Below, in pieces: positions 1 through 8,386 of a stretch of 64,000 nt of DNA. The stretch comes from Flavobacterium hydatis (GTDB lineage: Bacteria > Bacteroidota > Bacteroidia > Flavobacteriales > Flavobacteriaceae). Location: assembly GCF_000737695.1 (NCBI RefSeq), contig NZ_JPRM01000002.1, positions 110,370-174,369 on the forward strand, read 5' to 3'. A model generated the notes under the pieces. That model searched no databases. It was not told the origin of the DNA and worked only from the letters and a program-made list of their open reading frames with translations. Both the position numbers and the translations under genes were made by a program. Position 1 is the first letter of the stretch, and each line of letters opens with the position of its first letter.

Positions 1-313
1 CTGTTACCTTATTAGTGATGTCTGTACTTACAAAAGTTGCTTTATCATCGTGTTTGTTTTGGCTTGAAAAAACAAATTTTTCTTTTGAATGTACTGCGTC
101 CCATAGCGCTTGTTCAGTTGGAGTAGCGTTTGTTTCTGGTTGATAATTCCCCCACATATCATAACTTACTCTACCGTAAAAAATAGTATCTATGCTTGAT
201 AAAAAACCATCAAAGTCCATGTCATCGTCCATTATACACCAATCAACTTCTCCGTTTGGTCCTTCGATAAAGCCATCTAAGGTTACGGCTAAATCTAAAA
301 TTACTTTCTTCAT
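1..313 (-). CDS. Dihydrofolate reductase family protein (RibD C-terminal-like), 3' end outside window
   Basis: The reading frame opens with ATG (CAT at 311-313) and stays open to the first base, so about 104 residues are visible and the C-terminus is missing. The start MKKVILDLAVTLDGFIEGPN is the typical first strand and loop of RibD C-terminal/DHFR-like reductases (xSLDGxIxGPxG), followed by a WCIMDDD stretch and a DTIFYGRVSYDMW segment matching the conserved GRxTYE block. Proteins of this family are cytosolic NAD(P)H-dependent reductases, but most of the stand-alone ones have no known substrate, so true folate or riboflavin activity should not be assumed. Family call is firm, function is not. 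Confidence 0.85.
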   Translation of the reverse strand, partial: MKKVILDLAVTLDGFIEGPNGEVDWCIMDDDMDFDGFLSSIDTIFYGRVSYDMWGNYQPETNATPTEQALWDAVHSKEKFVFSSQNKHDDKATFVSTDITNKVT

Positions 314-446
314 CTGTAAAATATTTAATGTTTGTCTTGCTTTGGTTTTCGGATATAAAAATATCGTTTTTCAAGTTATATAAATAAAAAAAACTACTTG
401 GTTTATTACTAAGTAGTTTTGAATTTTTGTTTAGCATGAAAGTTTA

Positions 447-1025
447 TTAATCTATAGGAAATGTATATCCTGCTGTAAATGCACCGAAACCTTGTTCGCC
501 AGATAAATTTCCGTAAAAGGTAACTCCAATTTCTATGTTATTTTTTGGCCCCAATGCAAGTCCTAAGCTAATTGGAATATGTGGAACTATGCCACTTTTT
601 TTCTCATTGACTTGATTTGTGTAGGTTTCAAATGAACCGATAGCAGCTCCAACACCAGCTTCTATAAAAGGAGCAACCCAAGGTATTGGTGCGCAAAGAC
701 GAACTTTACCTCCTAGCAAAAACGCATTAGTTTCTACTTTGTAGTCTTTTGGGTTTTTAACGGGATCTTCGCTGGTTGAGGTAAAAATAACGCCGGCATA
801 AGGTCTTACGCTAAACCATTTGGTAACTCCTATTATATATTCTCCTTGGGCAAAAAAGCCAGTACCATCTATAATTTCCGGATTTTCTTCTTCGTAATTT
901 GAAGAGCTTGATCCATAGCCTATTGAAACTTTAATAAAATTCCCTTCTGTTTGGGCTTTTGCCAGATGGGATGAGAATAGTGCAAAAATAGTAATGATAA
1001 AAATTTTCCGAAATACAGAATTCAT
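447..1025 (-). CDS. Outer-membrane beta-barrel protein
   Basis: A 192-residue protein with a clear signal peptide (hydrophobic core IFIITIFALFSS, cleavage likely after AKA at about residue 24). The mature part alternates short hydrophobic strands and polar turns rich in Gly and aromatic residues, for example KVSIGYG, GVIFTSTS and the final FGAFTAGYTF, and ends in a strand closing with an aromatic residue before PID. This is the pattern of small eight-strand OmpW/OmpX-like barrels. It lies 49 bases downstream of the NTF2-like gene on the same strand and may be co-transcribed with it. No substrate or partner can be named from sequence. Confidence 0.7.
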   Translation of the reverse strand: MNSVFRKIFIITIFALFSSHLAKAQTEGNFIKVSIGYGSSSSNYEEENPEIIDGTGFFAQGEYIIGVTKWFSVRPYAGVIFTSTSEDPVKNPKDYKVETNAFLLGGKVRLCAPIPWVAPFIEAGVGAAIGSFETYTNQVNEKKSGIVPHIPISLGLALGPKNNIEIGVTFYGNLSGEQGFGAFTAGYTFPID

Positions 1026-1074
1026 AATTAGTTGGTTATTTGGTTTGTAATGGTTTTTATAGTTTTATTTAAAT

Positions 1075-1575
1075 TTAATGTCCGTAACTAATTACTCTTG
1101 AAATTTTCCAGCCTGTAGGTGTGTTTTTCCAGATATGAGTAAATTTATAGGTGCCGCAATTTATAAGTTCTCCATTTTCTAGTCGGCAGAATTTATGCAC
1201 TCCTGTTTGTATTGCTCCATAATCTTTAATTGGGTAAACTTCGATACTTCCTTCTACAAGAACTCTTTTGGTGTATCCGTAATTGGTGAAAATCCGCTGA
1301 AAGTTTTCCATTGTCTTTGCGTAATTGTCTAGTCCTCCTGTATCATGAAAGAATTCAAGGTCTTCGGCAAACAACGTTTTTAATTTTTCTAAATCACCTT
1401 TATTGGCGGCATCAAAAACGACTCTGTCCATTTTTACAATTGTATCAAATAATTCCTTTGATACTGGTGTGTAGGGTTTTGATTCGGTTATTGTTGTGCT
1501 TTTTTGGGCATTACATGGTATTGCTACTATTCCTATTGTTAGTATTAGTAAAATTGTAGAAATTGTATTTTTCAT
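1075..1575 (-). CDS. Secreted NTF2-like protein (DUF4440/SnoaL-like fold)
   Basis: A 166-residue protein with a signal peptide (MKNTISTILLILTIGIVAIP, then CNAQ). The mature domain has the usual order of the NTF2-like fold: an N-terminal helix (VVFDAANKGDLEKLKTLFAE) containing the common A-x-x-x-G-D-x-x-x-L motif, the segment DLEFFHDTGG, and a final strand pair with THIW...GWKISRVISYGH, typical of DUF4440. Such proteins are either small enzymes or ligand binders; the His and Asp in FFHDTGG could form a pocket but no reaction can be assigned. The presence of a Cys close to the signal cleavage region leaves a lipoprotein possible, though the lipobox is poor. Confidence 0.75.
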   Translation of the reverse strand: MKNTISTILLILTIGIVAIPCNAQKSTTITESKPYTPVSKELFDTIVKMDRVVFDAANKGDLEKLKTLFAEDLEFFHDTGGLDNYAKTMENFQRIFTNYGYTKRVLVEGSIEVYPIKDYGAIQTGVHKFCRLENGELINCGTYKFTHIWKNTPTGWKISRVISYGH

Positions 1576-1800
1576 AGTTGTCGTTTTATGGGAATGTCAC
1601 AAAAGTTTAGATGCTATAAAAGGGTTTTTATTTGCGGGCTAAAAATACTAATAAAATGATTTGTAAAACAAGGTTTGTTTGTAGAGTAATAAAAAGGGGT
1701 AAGAAAGTTGGTTTCGTGTATTTAATATCTGCATGTAGACAGGAGTAGTAATAGAAAATAAAGCTCATTTTTTAAATTCTATCCTGTTTTAATTATAGCT

Positions 1801-1864
1801 CACGGTTTTAACCGTGTGATACGGATTGCGATTATACATTGTGCTCCAACGGTTGAAACCGTTG
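1801..1864. repeat. Pair of short palindromes with ACGGTTnnAACCGT cores
   Basis: CACGGTTTTAACCGTG (1801-1816) is a perfect palindrome, and CCAACGGTTGAAACCGTTGG (1845-1864) is a near-perfect one with the same ACGGTT/AACCGT core. They are 28 bases apart, and GTGATA and GGCTATG flank them. Palindromes of this kind recur between genes in genomes of this group; they may act as terminator-like hairpins or small REP-like elements. Confidence 0.7.
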
Positions 1865-1940
1865 GCTATGTTTGCAATATGTTATTTGTGTTTGTAATCC
1901 GTTGTTTATTAGTAAAGTTGATAGTAATTAGCTTTTGGGT

Positions 1941-2020
1941 TAGGGATAGGAGCGATATCCTTTTATTTTTTTCTTTAAAAAATAAAAGATATAGTCGGAT
2001 AGCCCGACCAGAGGGAACCC
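1941..2020 (-). repeat. Long hairpin repeat, copy 1 (diverged, inverse orientation)
   Basis: The core is a perfect inverted repeat, CTTTTATTTTTT at 1960-1971 paired with AAAAAATAAAAG at 1978-1989, between conserved arms GATAGGAGCGATATCC on the left and GATATAGT on the right. The arms match copies 2 and 3 (43113-43191 and 58707-58782) read on the opposite strand, where GGATGCCGTT and TATATC occupy the same places. This copy has the longest AT stem. Confidence 0.65.
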
Positions 2021-2152
2021 CATAAAAACAGTTTAAAAGTTAAGGTGATGAAATTTTAAACTCTAAGCCGTTTTAGTATGTTGTTTTTTGTTTTGTAACC
2101 TAAAGGTTGTCGATGCCGTCCAAGCTTTTATCAATCATTAATTAATCACAAA

Positions 2153-3211
2153 ATGAAAACAATCTTAAAATCTCTTGTTACACTATTTTTAATTTGGAAT
2201 TCGGCATTGTCTGCTCAAAATCTAGAAAGGAAAATAGATAGTTTGATAACTTCAAAATTTAAACCTGAAAATCCCGGAGCAGTTTTTATGGCCGTTAAAA
2301 AAGGGAAAGTGATATATCGGAAGGCTTTTGGAATGGCAAATCTGGAATTTGATATTAAAATGAAACCTGAATTTGTTTTTGAAATTGGGTCGATGACTAA
2401 ACAATTTACAGCTGTTTCTATATTGATGCTGGCTGAACAAGGAAAGCTTAAGCTTAATGATGATATTACAAAGTTTATTCCTGATTATCCGACTAATGGA
2501 AATAGGATTACAATTCATCATTTGTTAACGCACACTTCGGGAATTAAAGATTTTACGAGTATGAAAGAGATAAAAGATATTGCCCGACGAGATTTATCAC
2601 CAAAAGAATTAGTTGACTTTTTTAAGAATGAACCAATTGATTTATTACCTGGGGAACAATATAAGTATTGCAATTCTGGATATGTGCTTTTGGGTTATAT
2701 TATAGAAACGGTATCGGGGCAGTCGTATGAAGAATTTATAACCAAAAATATTTTTAAGAAAATAGGAATGGAAAATACCTATTATGCAAATCATGAAAAA
2801 ATTATTAAAAACAGGGTTTCTGGTTATCGCGATAAAGGGGGCTATATAAATGCAAATTATATAAGTTTTTCTATTCCGTATGCTTCTGGTTCGATAATGT
2901 CTAATGTAGATGATATGCTGAAATGGCAAAATGCAATAAATGAGAATGTACTATTAAATGCTGCTTTTACAGAAAAAGCTTTTACTAATTATCAGTTAGA
3001 TAATGGAATAAAAATAGATTATGGGTATGGTTGGCATTTAGAGAAAGTAAAAGATAAAATTGTTCGTGAACATGGCGGAAGTATTTTTGGCTTTAAATCG
3101 ATGGGAGTTTATGAGCCAAGTGAGCAGATTTATGTAATTGGTTTGAGTAATTGCGATTGTAATTCTCCAACTTCTATTACTAGAGATATTGCTTCACTTT
3201 TAATGAACTAG
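2153..3211 (+). CDS. Secreted serine hydrolase, class C beta-lactamase-like
   Basis: A 352-residue protein with a signal peptide ending near SALSAQ (residue 22). The three marks of the class C beta-lactamase/D-Ala-D-Ala peptidase fold are present: S80-M-T-K83 (nucleophile and general base), Y172-C-N174, and HGG in REHGGSIFGF near residue 305. These proteins work in the periplasm or outside the cell on peptides, esters or peptidoglycan parts; true beta-lactamase activity is only one possibility and cannot be read from sequence. It is a paralogue of the catalytic domain of the gene at 10466-12190. It stands alone on the plus strand and ends at a bidirectional terminator. Confidence 0.85.
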   Translation: MKTILKSLVTLFLIWNSALSAQNLERKIDSLITSKFKPENPGAVFMAVKKGKVIYRKAFGMANLEFDIKMKPEFVFEIGSMTKQFTAVSILMLAEQGKLKLNDDITKFIPDYPTNGNRITIHHLLTHTSGIKDFTSMKEIKDIARRDLSPKELVDFFKNEPIDLLPGEQYKYCNSGYVLLGYIIETVSGQSYEEFITKNIFKKIGMENTYYANHEKIIKNRVSGYRDKGGYINANYISFSIPYASGSIMSNVDDMLKWQNAINENVLLNAAFTEKAFTNYQLDNGIKIDYGYGWHLEKVKDKIVREHGGSIFGFKSMGVYEPSEQIYVIGLSNCDCNSPTSITRDIASLLMN

Positions 3212-3218
3212 ATAAAAA

Positions 3219-3249
3219 AAAGGGTGTTTTCGGAAGAAAACACCCTTTT
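3219..3249. terminator. Bidirectional hairpin terminator
   Basis: AAAGGGTGTTTT and AAAACACCCTTTT form a 12-base stem around a CGGAAG loop, with A and T runs outside. It serves the serine hydrolase on the plus strand and the convergent aminotransferase on the minus strand. Confidence 0.85.
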
Positions 3250-3267
3250 AGATATTGTTTTATGTAA

Positions 3268-4458
3268 TTATGCAGCCAAAGCTTCTTTGATTCTGCGTAA
3301 TGCTTCTTTTAAGATATCGTCGCTTGTAGCGTAAGAGAAACGGATACAATTTGGGTTTCCGAATGCATCTCCTGTTACTGTTGCAACATTTGCTTCTGCC
3401 AAAAGGTACATTGATAAATCGTTTGCATCTTTTATTTCTGTTCCTCTTAATGTTTTTCCGAAGAAAGATGAAACGTCTGGGAATACGTAAAAAGCTCCTT
3501 CTGGAATGTTGATTTTTACTCCTGGGATTTCTTTTAATAATCCAACTACTAAATCTCTACGTGTGTGGAAAGCTTTTACCATGTGGTTTAATACACTTGG
3601 ATCAGCATCTACAGCTGTAATTGTAGCGCGTTGTGCTACAGAATTTGCTCCTGATGTTACTTGTCCTTGAATTTTTGTACACGCTTTTGCGATAAATTCT
3701 GGAGCTCCGATGTAACCAACTCTGTATCCTGTCATTGCAAATGCTTTTGCAACTCCGTTTACAGTGATTGTTTTTTCTAACATTCCTGGGATTGAACCGA
3801 TACTGCAGAATGTTCCTGAGAAATTGATGTGCTCATAAATCTCATCGGCAACTACGTATATATTTGGGTGTTTTTCTAACACTTTTGCAAGTGCAGTTAA
3901 CTCTTCTCTGCTGTAAACTGAACCTGAAGGGTTACAAGGTGAACTGAACCACATCATTTTTGTTTTTGGTGTGATAGCAGCTTCTAATTGTGCTGGTGTA
4001 ATTTTAAAATCTGTATCTACAGATGTAGGAACTTCAACTGGAACTCCACCTGAAAGTTTTACGATTTCGAAATAAGAAACCCAGTATGGTGCTGGTAAAA
4101 TAACCTCGTCACCATCGTTTAACATTACTTGTGCAATGTTGTATAATGATTGTTTTGCTCCTGTAGAAACTACGATTTGTGTTGGTTTGTAGTCTAATCC
4201 GTTATCTCTTTTGAATTTTCTGCAAATTGCTTCTCTCAATTCTAAATAACCTTCTACTGGAGAATATGTGCTGTAATTTTCGTCTACTGCTTTTTTAACT
4301 GCTTCTTTAATAAAGTCTGGCGTGTTAAAATCAGGCTCCCCTAAACTTAAACTGATAATGTCTTTTCCTTGTGCTTTTAGTTCGCGTGCCAAAGCAGCCA
4401 TTGCTAGAGTTTGTGATGTCGCAAGGTTGTTGATTCTGTCTGAAAGAATATGGTTCAT
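3268..4458 (-). CDS. aspC: Aspartate/aromatic aminotransferase, PLP-dependent class I
   Basis: A 396-residue PLP enzyme when started at the ATG of MNHILSDRINNLATS (CAT at 4456-4458); an upstream ATG at 4488 adds ten basic residues that do not fit the family. Conserved parts are the N-terminal SLGEPDFNTPDFI, the substrate-binding segment STYSPVEGY, APYWVSY, the NPSG turn (SSPCNPSGSVY), the PLP ring Asp in VVADEIYEH, and the Schiff-base Lys in NGVAKAFAMTGYRVGY. The C-terminal FSYATSDD carries the carboxylate-binding Arg (IRFSYA). It is cytosolic and moves amino groups between aspartate (or related acids) and 2-oxoglutarate. It lies downstream of the desaturase gene on the same strand. Confidence 0.9.
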   Translation of the reverse strand: MNHILSDRINNLATSQTLAMAALARELKAQGKDIISLSLGEPDFNTPDFIKEAVKKAVDENYSTYSPVEGYLELREAICRKFKRDNGLDYKPTQIVVSTGAKQSLYNIAQVMLNDGDEVILPAPYWVSYFEIVKLSGGVPVEVPTSVDTDFKITPAQLEAAITPKTKMMWFSSPCNPSGSVYSREELTALAKVLEKHPNIYVVADEIYEHINFSGTFCSIGSIPGMLEKTITVNGVAKAFAMTGYRVGYIGAPEFIAKACTKIQGQVTSGANSVAQRATITAVDADPSVLNHMVKAFHTRRDLVVGLLKEIPGVKINIPEGAFYVFPDVSSFFGKTLRGTEIKDANDLSMYLLAEANVATVTGDAFGNPNCIRFSYATSDDILKEALRRIKEALAA

Positions 4459-4530
4459 TATAAAATTTTTGAATGTCCTTAATTTCAACTTTAATTAAGG
4501 ATGGTTAATTATTAATAGATTTTTTTTAGT

Positions 4531-5628
4531 TTAAACTGATAATCCAGGTTTCATCCCTAATTCACGTAAATGTTTGAAGTGAGCAATAATTGCACTTCCC
4601 ATTGTTTTGTATTCGTAATATGGCAAATTACACTCTCTTGCAGTTTCTTTTACGATTTTTGCAATTTTACCATAATGAATGTGGCTTATGTTTGGGAAAA
4701 TATGGTGTTCGATTTGGTGATTTAATCCTCCAGTATACCAGTTTACAATTGCATTTTTTGGTGCAAAATTAGTTGTAGTAAATAATTGGTGAATAGCCCA
4801 TGTATTGTCCATTTCGCCTAATTCGTTAGGAGATGGATTTGTAGTTTCTTCTACAACGTGCGCTAACTGAAACACAACGCTTAGGATTAATCCTGCTGTG
4901 TAGTGCATTACGAAGAATCCGATTAATACTTTCCACCATGCAATTCCTATTACGATTGGTAAAACAATCCAGATAGAAACGTATATAATTTTTGTTATGA
5001 TAAGTGTTGTCCAAAGAATTTTTGGGCTTTTTGGTTCACCATAAGATAATTTTCTTTTTAGGTAGTTTCGCATTTGCTTAAAATCGGTTGTAATAGCCCA
5101 ATTGAAAGTTAATAATCCGTATAAGAATACAGAATAATAATGCTGAAAACGGTGAAAACTATGCCATTCTGCATGTTTTGTAAAACGAATAATTCTTCCT
5201 GCATCAAGATCTTCATCATGTCCAGGAATATTAGTATAAGTATGGTGTAAAACATTATGTTGTACTTGCCAGTTGTAAACGTTTCCTGCCAGAACATAAA
5301 TAGTTCCTCCCATGAATTTGTTAATCCAGTTTTTAGTCGAATATGAACCATGATTTCCATCGTGCATTACATTCATTCCAACACCTGCCATACCAATACC
5401 AATTACGATTGATAAAAGTAACATTACCCAAAAAGGCATATTAAGTGTAAGGATTAAAAAATATGGGGTTAGAAAAACTGCAAAAAGAATAACGGCTTTT
5501 AAGTGTAACTTCCAGTTTCCGGTTTTCTGAATATTATTTTCTTTAAAGTAATTGTTTACTCGAGAGTTAAGTGTTCTGAAAAACTTCAGATTGTCTTGCC
5601 TTGCAAATGTGGGAGCAGTGTTATTCAT
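4531..5628 (-). CDS. Membrane fatty acid desaturase (acyl-CoA/lipid type)
   Basis: A 365-residue integral membrane di-iron enzyme. Three histidine boxes are visible in the normal order: HDGNH after the first hydrophobic pair, HNVLHH about 35 residues later, and NHQIEHHIFP near the C-terminus, whose Q-x-x-H-H form is typical of front-end (delta-5/6-like) desaturases. Hydrophobic stretches near 50-90 and 215-255 would form the membrane hairpins that carry the boxes. It probably adds double bonds to phospholipid acyl chains and so tunes membrane fluidity. There is no fused cytochrome b5, so electrons would come from a ferredoxin or flavodoxin-like donor. Position-specific activity cannot be read off. 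Confidence 0.9.
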   Translation of the reverse strand: MNNTAPTFARQDNLKFFRTLNSRVNNYFKENNIQKTGNWKLHLKAVILFAVFLTPYFLILTLNMPFWVMLLLSIVIGIGMAGVGMNVMHDGNHGSYSTKNWINKFMGGTIYVLAGNVYNWQVQHNVLHHTYTNIPGHDEDLDAGRIIRFTKHAEWHSFHRFQHYYSVFLYGLLTFNWAITTDFKQMRNYLKRKLSYGEPKSPKILWTTLIITKIIYVSIWIVLPIVIGIAWWKVLIGFFVMHYTAGLILSVVFQLAHVVEETTNPSPNELGEMDNTWAIHQLFTTTNFAPKNAIVNWYTGGLNHQIEHHIFPNISHIHYGKIAKIVKETARECNLPYYEYKTMGSAIIAHFKHLRELGMKPGLSV

Positions 5629-5647
5629 AATTAATTTAAATAGTTTT

Positions 5648-5655
5648 CAAAGGTA
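5648..5655 (-). promoter_or_regulatory. Putative -7 box (TACCTTTG) for the desaturase gene
   Basis: CAAAGGTA on the plus strand reads TACCTTTG on the minus strand, matching the Bacteroidota -7 consensus TAnnTTTG, 20 bases upstream of the desaturase start. No well-spaced TTG -33 element is evident. Confidence 0.5.
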
Positions 5656-5711
5656 ATTATTATAAATTTTCAATTTGCAAAATTGAGTTAAATATTTCAA
5701 TCGTAAAGTAG

Positions 5712-5719
5712 TACTTTTG
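5712..5719 (+). promoter_or_regulatory. Putative -7 box (TACTTTTG) for rsmG
   Basis: TACTTTTG fits TAnnTTTG and lies 16 bases before the rsmG ATG at 5736, implying a very short leader. The -33 region has no TTG at the usual distance. Confidence 0.5.
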
Positions 5720-5735
5720 TTAAAAATTTAGAGCA

Positions 5736-6365
5736 ATGGATGAGATATTGAAATATTTTCCTGATTTGACCGATCTTCAAATCGAACAATTTCAAAAATT
5801 AGACTTTTTATACCACGATTGGAACGAAAAAATTAATGTTATTTCTAGAAAAGACATTGATTCCTTATACACAAAACATATTTTACATTCGTTAGGAATT
5901 GCAAAAATCATGAAATTTGAACCTGGAGCAACTGTTTTGGATGTTGGAACCGGAGGAGGTTTTCCTGGAATTCCGTTAGCGATTCTTTTTCCGGAAACAC
6001 GATTTTATCTAATTGATGTAATTGCCAAGAAAATAAAAGTGGTTCAAGGTGTTGTTGATGCATTAGAATTAAAGAATGTAAAAGCAGAGCAAAAGCGTGC
6101 CGAATTGGTAAAAGGTGATTTTGACTTTATTGTAAGTCGCGCCGTAACCAATATGCCTGATTTTGTTTCGTGGGTAAAAGAGAAAATCAAGAAACAACAC
6201 AAGCATACTTTAAAAAATGGAATCTTATATCTTAAAGGTGGAGATTTGGCAGAGGAATTAAAAGATTTTCCTAAAGCTACGTTGTACGATTTAGCAGAGA
6301 TATTTGATGATGAGTTTTTTGAAACTAAAAAAGTGGTTCATCTGCCTTTAAAGTTTACGGTTTAA
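5736..6365 (+). CDS. rsmG: 16S rRNA (guanine527-N7)-methyltransferase RsmG
   Basis: A 209-residue SAM-dependent methyltransferase. The N-terminal part DLTDLQIEQFQKLDFLYHDWNEKINVISRKD is characteristic, with the W-N-x-K-I-N-V/L-x-S/T-R motif of RsmG (GidB), and the SAM site LDVGTGGGFPGIPLAI follows at about residue 70. The later VSRAVTNMPDFVSW segment carries the conserved S-R-A motif. It methylates N7 of G527 in 16S rRNA; loss of the enzyme gives low-level streptomycin resistance in several bacteria. It is a single-gene unit here, ending in its own terminator. Confidence 0.95.
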   Translation: MDEILKYFPDLTDLQIEQFQKLDFLYHDWNEKINVISRKDIDSLYTKHILHSLGIAKIMKFEPGATVLDVGTGGGFPGIPLAILFPETRFYLIDVIAKKIKVVQGVVDALELKNVKAEQKRAELVKGDFDFIVSRAVTNMPDFVSWVKEKIKKQHKHTLKNGILYLKGGDLAEELKDFPKATLYDLAEIFDDEFFETKKVVHLPLKFTV

Positions 6366-6387
6366 AACATATCCGAATACAAATTAT

Positions 6388-6418
6388 AAAGCCCTGTCTA
6401 GATTAGACGGGGTTTTTG
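6388..6418 (+). terminator. Terminator after rsmG
   Basis: CCCTGTCTA and TAGACGGGG pair (one G-T pair) around a three-base loop, followed by TTTTT. Confidence 0.75.
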
Positions 6419-6451
6419 CTTTTAGTTTAGTATCATAACAGAAAGATAATT

Positions 6452-6480
6452 TTGTTAGTTGGTGTATTTTTTTATCTTTG
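6452..6480 (+). promoter_or_regulatory. Promoter of the alkaline phosphatase gene (TTG-N18-TATCTTTG)
   Basis: TTG at 6452-6454, an 18-base spacer and TATCTTTG at 6473-6480 match the full Bacteroidota -33/-7 consensus. The ATG is 23 bases downstream of the -7 box. Confidence 0.75.
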
Positions 6481-6502
6481 AAATACTTACATAAACAAAG
6501 TA

Positions 6503-7921
6503 ATGATGGATAGAAGGAAGTTTTTTAGAAATGGCTCTTTATTTACAATTGGAGCTGCTGTAATGAATCCTTTTCAGGGTTCTGCAAATATTTTAGACTT
6601 AGAATCGGTTAATAAAAATAAGAAAGCTAAGAATATTATTCTTTTAGTTAGTGACGGAATGAGTACTGGAACTCTAAACATGACGGATTTGTTCCTAAAC
6701 AGAAAAACAGGAAAAGGTACCAATTGGATTCAGTTATATAAAGACAATAGGGTTTCGAGAGCATTGATGGATACGGCTTCGGCAAATTCTATAGTAACCG
6801 ATTCGTCGGCCGCAAGTTCTTCTTGGGGTGGAGGTTTTAGGGTAAATAATGGCGTGCTAAATGTAAGTCCTCAAGGGGAACCACATTTACCTATTTGGCA
6901 AAAATTCAAGAAATCAGGCAAGATGGCTGGTTGCGTAACTACTGTTCCTATTACTCATGCAACTCCAGCGGGTTTTTGTGTAAATAGCAAAAGCCGAAAT
7001 GCTCAGGATGATATTGCCGAACAATATTTAGATCTTGGTTTTGATGTTATGATGGGCGGAGGTTCAAATTATTTTAACGCTGAGGTAAGAAAAGATAAAA
7101 AGGATATGTATGCTGCTTTTAAAGCAAAAGGATATCAGGTGGTAAAAACACGTTCGGAGATGGATTTAGCATCTAATTCACAACCTATTTTAGGAGTGTT
7201 TTCAGAGGACGCTCTTCCGTATTATGTAGATAGAAATAGTGATGATAATTTAAAGCAAACGGTTCCAAGTCTTGCCGAAATGGCACAGAAAGCTATTGAT
7301 AGAATGAAAGGTCATAAAAACGGTTTTGTTTTACAAATAGAAAGTGGGAAAGTAGATTGGGCTGCACACGGAAATGATATTGCGGGTTTAATTAATGACC
7401 AAATTGAGTTTGACGAAGCAGTAAAAATTGCCATAGATTTTGCCGAGAAAGACAAAGAAACTTTAGTAATAATTACTACGGATCACGGTAATGCGAATCC
7501 TGGGATTATTTATGGTAAATATGCTAATGAGAATTTTGATAGTATCCAGAAATACACGCAGACTAACGAGTGGATTTTAAATCAGATTAAACCTGATTCT
7601 TCGATTGCTCAGGTAAAGGAGATTATCGAAAAAGCCAACGGACATTCGGTTTCGGAGGAAGATGCTAAAACGGTTTTGAGTTATTATGATGGTTTGCATA
7701 AGGAAGACGGATTGTATAACTACAAGAAATTACCTTATAAAGCTTTTGCTGATATGCAAGGAAAAATAAATTCGGTAGGTTGGATTAGTATGGATCACTC
7801 TGCCGATTATGTTGAGTTGGCAATGTTTGGTCCCGGAAGTGAACTTTTAAAACCTTTTGTAAAAAATACCGATTTGCACTATTTGATGTTACAAGCTGCT
7901 GAAGTAGAAAATAAGTTTTAA
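6503..7921 (+). CDS. Alkaline phosphatase (PhoA family) with Tat-type signal
   Basis: A 472-residue phosphatase. The N-terminus DRRKFFRNGSLFTIGAAVM has twin arginines followed by a hydrophobic stretch, so Tat export is likely; a tatA gene is present in this window at 42218. Metal and active-site motifs of the alkaline phosphatase superfamily are visible: the first metal Asp in LLVSDGMS, the nucleophile Ser in VTDSSAASSSWGGG, ITHATPAGF, QIESGKVDWAAHGND, TTDHG and DHSADYVELAMFGPG. It removes phosphate from extracellular or periplasmic monoesters, probably for phosphate supply. It has its own promoter; no PHO box was recognised. The downstream SUKH-like gene starts within 40 bases. Confidence 0.9.
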   Translation: MMDRRKFFRNGSLFTIGAAVMNPFQGSANILDLESVNKNKKAKNIILLVSDGMSTGTLNMTDLFLNRKTGKGTNWIQLYKDNRVSRALMDTASANSIVTDSSAASSSWGGGFRVNNGVLNVSPQGEPHLPIWQKFKKSGKMAGCVTTVPITHATPAGFCVNSKSRNAQDDIAEQYLDLGFDVMMGGGSNYFNAEVRKDKKDMYAAFKAKGYQVVKTRSEMDLASNSQPILGVFSEDALPYYVDRNSDDNLKQTVPSLAEMAQKAIDRMKGHKNGFVLQIESGKVDWAAHGNDIAGLINDQIEFDEAVKIAIDFAEKDKETLVIITTDHGNANPGIIYGKYANENFDSIQKYTQTNEWILNQIKPDSSIAQVKEIIEKANGHSVSEEDAKTVLSYYDGLHKEDGLYNYKKLPYKAFADMQGKINSVGWISMDHSADYVELAMFGPGSELLKPFVKNTDLHYLMLQAAEVENKF

Positions 7922-7957
7922 TTTATTTTAAGTGAAGAATTAGTTATTTGCGTGATT

Positions 7958-8383
7958 ATGATGAAGATTGAACAAATGTTGGAGAAGCATAATTTTTTAA
8001 AAAGAACTGAAAATTCGATTCATAGTATTGATGAAGTTGAAAATATTATACAGTTTAAATTACCACAGGATTATAAACTTTATATTTCAAATTATTCGGG
8101 AAATGAAAATTTCATAGGGGAACATTTTGTTGTACTTTGGGATTTGGATGAAATTTTAGAAATGAATAATAATTATGAAATTTTACATAATCTAGACAAT
8201 ACAATTGGAATTGGTTCAAATGGAAGTTCAGAGTTTATAGCAATAGAATTTATTGAAAAAGAAAAGTATAGAATAGTTTTATCTCCTTTTATTGATTTGG
8301 ATAAAGATTGTCACATTGATATAGGAGATTCTTTTACTGATTTTTTTGATCGTTTAGAGAATGGTAAAAATTGGTTTGAATAA
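7958..8383 (+). CDS. SMI1/KNR4 (SUKH) family protein
   Basis: A small acidic protein of about 142 residues. It shows the SUKH pattern: an N-terminal helix region (EVENIIQFKLPQDYKLYISNYSG, matching the E-x-x-L-x-x-x-LPxxYxxFLxxxNG signature), a central hydrophobic strand pair (FVVLWDLDEILEMNN), then IGIGSNGSSEFIAIE, matching the G-x-G-x-x-E-x-x-x-x-D segment, and a final SFTDFFDRLENG helix. Many SUKH proteins neutralise secreted nuclease toxins, others are general partners. No toxin gene is adjacent, so here it is an orphan. GTG at 7952 is possible as a start, but ATG at 7958 or 7961 is preferred. Confidence 0.8.
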   Translation: MMKIEQMLEKHNFLKRTENSIHSIDEVENIIQFKLPQDYKLYISNYSGNENFIGEHFVVLWDLDEILEMNNNYEILHNLDNTIGIGSNGSSEFIAIEFIEKEKYRIVLSPFIDLDKDCHIDIGDSFTDFFDRLENGKNWFE

Positions 8384-8386
8384 AAA

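Larger units (their letters stand above)
1576..2152. other. 577-base intergenic region rich in hairpin repeats
   Basis: No convincing gene lies here. A 69-codon frame at 1816-2025 runs through palindromes and has no protein-like features. The stretch holds two short palindromes (1801-1816 and 1845-1864) and a long hairpin element (1941-2020), annotated separately. The last 130 bases before the serine hydrolase probably hold its promoter, but I see no clean TAnnTTTG box. Confidence 0.6.

Noticed and set aside
1816..2025. 69-codon open frame on the plus strand before the serine hydrolase
   Set aside because: It runs through palindromes and the hairpin repeat, and the translation has no protein-like features.
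4459..4488. Ten extra codons upstream of aspC
   Set aside because: They give a basic, unconserved extension; the family N-terminus begins at the ATG at 4458.
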